This document shows, one piece after another, positions 60,877 to 64,000 of a DNA stretch of 64,000 nucleotides; position 1 is the first letter of the stretch; every line of letters starts with the position of its first letter. The notes beneath the pieces are model-generated. The model made no database searches and was not told the DNA's origin. It worked only from the letters and a program-made list of their open reading frames with translations. This DNA is from Nissolia schottii (taxonomy: Eukaryota > Streptophyta > Magnoliopsida > Fabales > Fabaceae), in the NCBI GenBank assembly GCA_003254905.1, contig QANU01111919.1:124001-188000 (forward strand). The letters run 5' to 3'. The translations under genes and the position numbers were made by a program.

Positions 60877-62130
60877 TTATGAGGCTTCATTAGTGCGGCT
60901 TTTTGTATTTTATTTTTGGGGTCCTGAGCTGACCAAAGCTTAATAACAAGCGCAAATAATATATAATCTTTTATTTCGTTGTTTAGATCTCAATTTATGT
61001 TTATTTTGGTATTTTTTTTCCGGGGAATAGTGCACCACTCCGCCTCCCCCGTCTCTTCTCTCTTCTAATTAATGTTCAGTTGACAATCAGTTTCAATTAA
61101 TTTTAAAAAAGTTAAAATAAGTTAAAATTGCTTTCAACTCGAGTGTCACAGGACTTGTTAAATTCATATCAGCGTTGTTTTAGTTTAGTTAAACATTTAA
61201 ATTCATCTCTAATGACAAATTTAATGGATAGATGTATGAGACGAACACTTCTGCATCAGCTTGAGTGATAAACAAACTACGCACTTTGGTTTTATAACCC
61301 ACTTTATACACTCCTGTCCCTATTCGATGTGGGACATAAAACCACTACCAAGTACCACTAGTTTCCATTCATACGCTGGACAGTACTCAGTACTCAAAAG
61401 CAAAACCCATGTCTACTATATTCATAAAAGAGCAGTCTCTCTGTTCATCTCGGCTAGAAGCATAACCCAAGTGGATTAATCGTTGGTTTACAATTCTTGT
61501 TATAAGTATTGCACAATTTCAAGAATGTTGAGATAAAATCAATCAGCATTGGCAAAAATAAAGAAAAGTTTGGAAGTCAATTTATTTATTTTTACATGTC
61601 TCCAGAAGTCTAACCAAAGTAGAAGCAACAGAAGCTTTTAAAATAACAAGCACATCCACTGGTACATACAAGTTCATACTCCTAGTCGCAACAATAGTAT
61701 TCCAAAGTGATGTAATTGCAAACAAAAACATAAAGCACCCGCTCATAGTCATGGATATCACTTTTATCGTGCCAACTGCCAAATGATCAATAAATGTATG
61801 AATTTTGGATTTTATAAAATAATTGACTCTACAAAATAACTTATAATTGTTATTATTATTTTTTTTTGAATGCGTCACTTTCCTTCAGATTGCTAATCAT
61901 TTTGGTTTAGGTATAATAACTCTTCAGCACTTGCTGTGCAACAAATTTAAGACCTTGGTACCATTGTTTTAACAAGAAACGAACAAAACAATCAATCACA
62001 CGTGCCGTAGAGCTAACCAACATGCTCATAGATAATAATGCTATATGAAATATACTCCTTAGAGACCACAAAAAAAAAAAAAGGAGAATATAATTGTCTA
62101 GAGGGTTGGCTTTAAGACGACCTCAGAATA
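60877..62130. other. Intergenic DNA between TPD1-like gene and copia element
   Basis: The 3' UTR of the TPD1-like gene comes first (AATAA-type signals around 60942-60962), then AT-rich DNA with no recognised gene. An (ATT)-rich stretch lies near 61850-61865. Confidence 0.4.
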
Positions 62131-62131
62131 A

Positions 62132-62376
62132 TGGTTGTGAGAATGATTAGGGAAGGGTGCTAATTCCACTGCATACTGATGCAGTTTTGTTTTCTGTTTT
62201 AACTAGCCGTTGGGTTTGTTACGGTTGTTATGGGAAATGCTTCTATTCAACCCTTTTAGTAGGCAATACGGTGGACCACTTTCCCGGTATATAAGCCCTG
62301 CTGTGTACAGAACTCTATTAACGCAATTCATTGTCATTCACTTCACAACAGCTATGCTTTCTTCTTGCTTCTTCTA
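62132..62376 (+). repeat. Putative 5' LTR of a Ty1/copia element
   Basis: Inferred from the primer-binding site just downstream and a promoter-like TATATAA (about 62288-62294) within. Boundaries are approximate: I place the left end at a TG near 62133 and the right end a few bases before the primer site. The matching 3' LTR is outside the window. Confidence 0.5.
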
Positions 62377-62379
62377 ATG

Positions 62380-62391
62380 TGGTATCAGAGC
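62380..62391 (+). other. Retrotransposon primer-binding site (initiator Met tRNA)
   Basis: TGGTATCAGAGC is the standard primer-binding site of plant copia elements, complementary to the 3' end of initiator tRNA-Met. It follows the putative 5' LTR. Confidence 0.85.
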
Positions 62392-62427
62392 TATGAACAT
62401 CCTCAGAGCTCTGCTGTGCGTTCAACA

Positions 62428-64000
62428 ATGGTGCGAACACAAACCAATCGATTCAACATCGTTGCAGGAAGCTCCACGACTGAAGCTTCGGGAGGCAGCA
62501 ATGGTGACCCACTTTTGAATCCGACGAGTCCATATTACTTGCCTCCAAGCGAGAATTCATCGCTTGTCCTAGTTCCAACGCTCTTAACAAGCTCGAAATT
62601 ACCATAGGTGGAGCAGATCGATGAGGTGCGCAATGATAACTAAGAACAAGTTCAAGTTCTTGAGCGGAGAGATTGTGAAGCCTGACGAATTTCATCCTTT
62701 CTATAAAGCTTAGGAGAGATGCAACACAATGATTCACTCATGGATCATGAATTCCATTTCTCCAGCAATTGCTAGAAGCATCGATGGAATTGAGGATGCG
62801 GCAACAGTTTGGAGAGACTTGAAAGAAAGATTTGCACAAAGCGATTTCTTAAGAATAGCAAAGATCCAACACGATTTGTACATCATTCAACAAGGTAATG
62901 TGAAAGTGATCGAGTATTTCACTGAGTTGAAACCTTTATGGGGGGAATTGGAAAATTGCAGGCCATGTGTGATTGCACTTGTGCCGTGCGATGCACTTGC
63001 TTAGCTACAATAAATAATCGTGAATTTAGACAGCAGTATTATGTGCTGCGATTTCTCACTGGTTTGGATGAGAAATTTGGAGCCTGAGATCTCAGATCTT
63101 GATGAAAGACACACTTCCTTCATTGAATAGAGTGTTTACTCTTGTTGCTCAACAAAAACGAGATTTTGATGATGATATAGATGATGAGAATAGGATCCAA
63201 GTCAATGCAGCCTTAAATAACAGATCAGAAGCAAAAGCCAAAGGCAATGGCAAGTCCTGTACTAATTGTGGCAAACCGAGACATACATATGAAGAATGTT
63301 TCAAGATAATTGGATATCCAGCGCATTGGAGAACCAAAGGCACTTCAACAGCAAATTCAGCTACAACAACTGAATCAGAATCAAACAAATCAGGTCAGGA
63401 GCAGCAACAACAGAAATTTGGCTTCACTCAAGAGCAGTACCAGAATCTGCTTGCATTGCTGCACCAGAAGAATGAATCACAAGCAAATTCAACAGATCAT
63501 GTGACTCATGTGTCTCAAGTGAACATAGCTTTGCCTGAAAATTCAGCACAAATAGGTATGAAGCATGTCATGTCTGTGACAGCACTATCTAGCACTTGGA
63601 TCTTTGATTCGGGAGCAACTGATCATGTTTGCTCTAAGCTCTCTTGGTTTAAAACTTATAAGAGGATCAAACCAGTAGAGATAAGGCTGTCTAATGGATC
63701 AAGTTTATTAGCTGAGTATTCTGGTGAAGTGAATTTTATTTCAGGACTACATTTATCTAAAGTGTTGTTTTATGGCTGATTTTAGAGTCAATTTAATTCC
63801 CATCTCTAGATTAGCCACTGCAGGCAACTACACACTCACTTTTTTTTTTCATGATAAATGTGTGATACAGGCTGTGAGCAGCATGAGGATGATTGGTTTT
63901 GGTAGGAAAATTGGAGGTCTGTATTACTTGGTTACAAGGAACTCAACCACAGCAGCAACACCACAATCTGCAGAATCAGTCTCACCAGTTCTTGCACTAT
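62428..64000 (+). mobile_element. Ty1/copia gag-protease region, decayed and cut by window end
   Basis: A start-like MVRTQTNRFNI at 62428 opens a gag broken by stops and frame changes (about 62605-62760, 63001-63098). Recognisable parts: the UBN2/gag stretch SISPAIARSIDGIEDAATVWRD...RIAKIQHDLY..QG (62750-62910); the CCHC zinc knuckle C-x2-C-x4-H-x4-C in CTNCGKPRHTYEEC (63258-63299); and the protease DSGATDHV (63607-63630). A stop at 63777-63779 and further stops follow. Integrase, reverse transcriptase and the 3' LTR would be beyond the window. In-frame stops in gag and after the protease show that it is not autonomous. Confidence 0.88.

Noticed and set aside
1..64000. tRNA, rRNA, snoRNA or CRISPR features
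   Set aside because: I looked for B-box-like GGTTCRANYC words in a tRNA context and for regular spaced repeats and found none that hold up by eye. A tRNAscan/Infernal run would be decisive.

Overview
This is a plant nuclear genomic window. Most genes are split by GT-AG introns, intergenic DNA is AT-rich, and the relics are plant transposon types. The gene set and intron positions fit a eudicot. A papilionoid legume such as a Glycine relative is my guess, not something the sequence proves. I found no rRNA, tRNA, CRISPR or bacterial features. A single N in a poly-A run near 37774 suggests draft or BAC-type sequence.

Layout, left to right. (1) 0.5-1.7 kb: decayed LINE 3' end. (2) 2471-5023 (+): intronless mitochondrial-type PPR gene of the At3g02330/MEF13 kind, followed by two broken tandem copies of its 3' end (6.0-8.4 kb) and an SR splicing-factor gene fragment (5.7-6.0 kb). 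An F-box-associated fragment lies at 8.6-8.9 kb (-). (3) 9290-12975 (-): tail-anchored nuclear-envelope coiled-coil protein of the WIT family. (4) 14407-18163 (-): plastid ATP sulfurylase, with a Tourist-like MITE in an intron. (5) 20103-21803 (-): DUF247/UPF0481 protein. (6) 23305-25912 (+): EMB2076/At3g29290-like PPR gene with tandem acidic LPPWGE repeats. (7) 28456-31503 (-): GUN1-like PPR-SMR gene. (8) 31.5-35.1 kb: AT-rich DNA with a diverged direct repeat and a reverse-strand LINE fragment. (9) 35148-42301 (+): kanadaptin-like FHA-domain gene, 12 exons. (10) 43961-51922 (-): phage-type organellar RNA polymerase (RPOTm-like), 19 exons, all in frame. (11) 52.3-59.0 kb: composite Helitron-like region carrying a SYD-type chromatin-remodeller fragment, an unidentified exon, a 532-bp near-perfect tandem duplication and three related 5'-end-like copies. 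(12) 60052-60876 (+): small secreted TPD1-like cysteine-rich protein. (13) 62.1 kb to the end (+): 5' part of a decayed Ty1/copia retrotransposon.

How the genes relate. Plant genes are transcribed singly, so there is no operon logic. Five of the nine complete genes encode proteins expected in organelles: the editing-type PPR, ATP sulfurylase, the EMB2076-like PPR, GUN1 and RPOTm. I treat this as coincidence unless synteny says otherwise. Exon boundaries were set by hand from GT/AG sites, reading phase and remembered family sequences. For every multi-exon gene the exon lengths sum to an open frame. I see no new biological system here. The most interesting region is the composite Helitron-like block with captured, intron-containing gene fragments.
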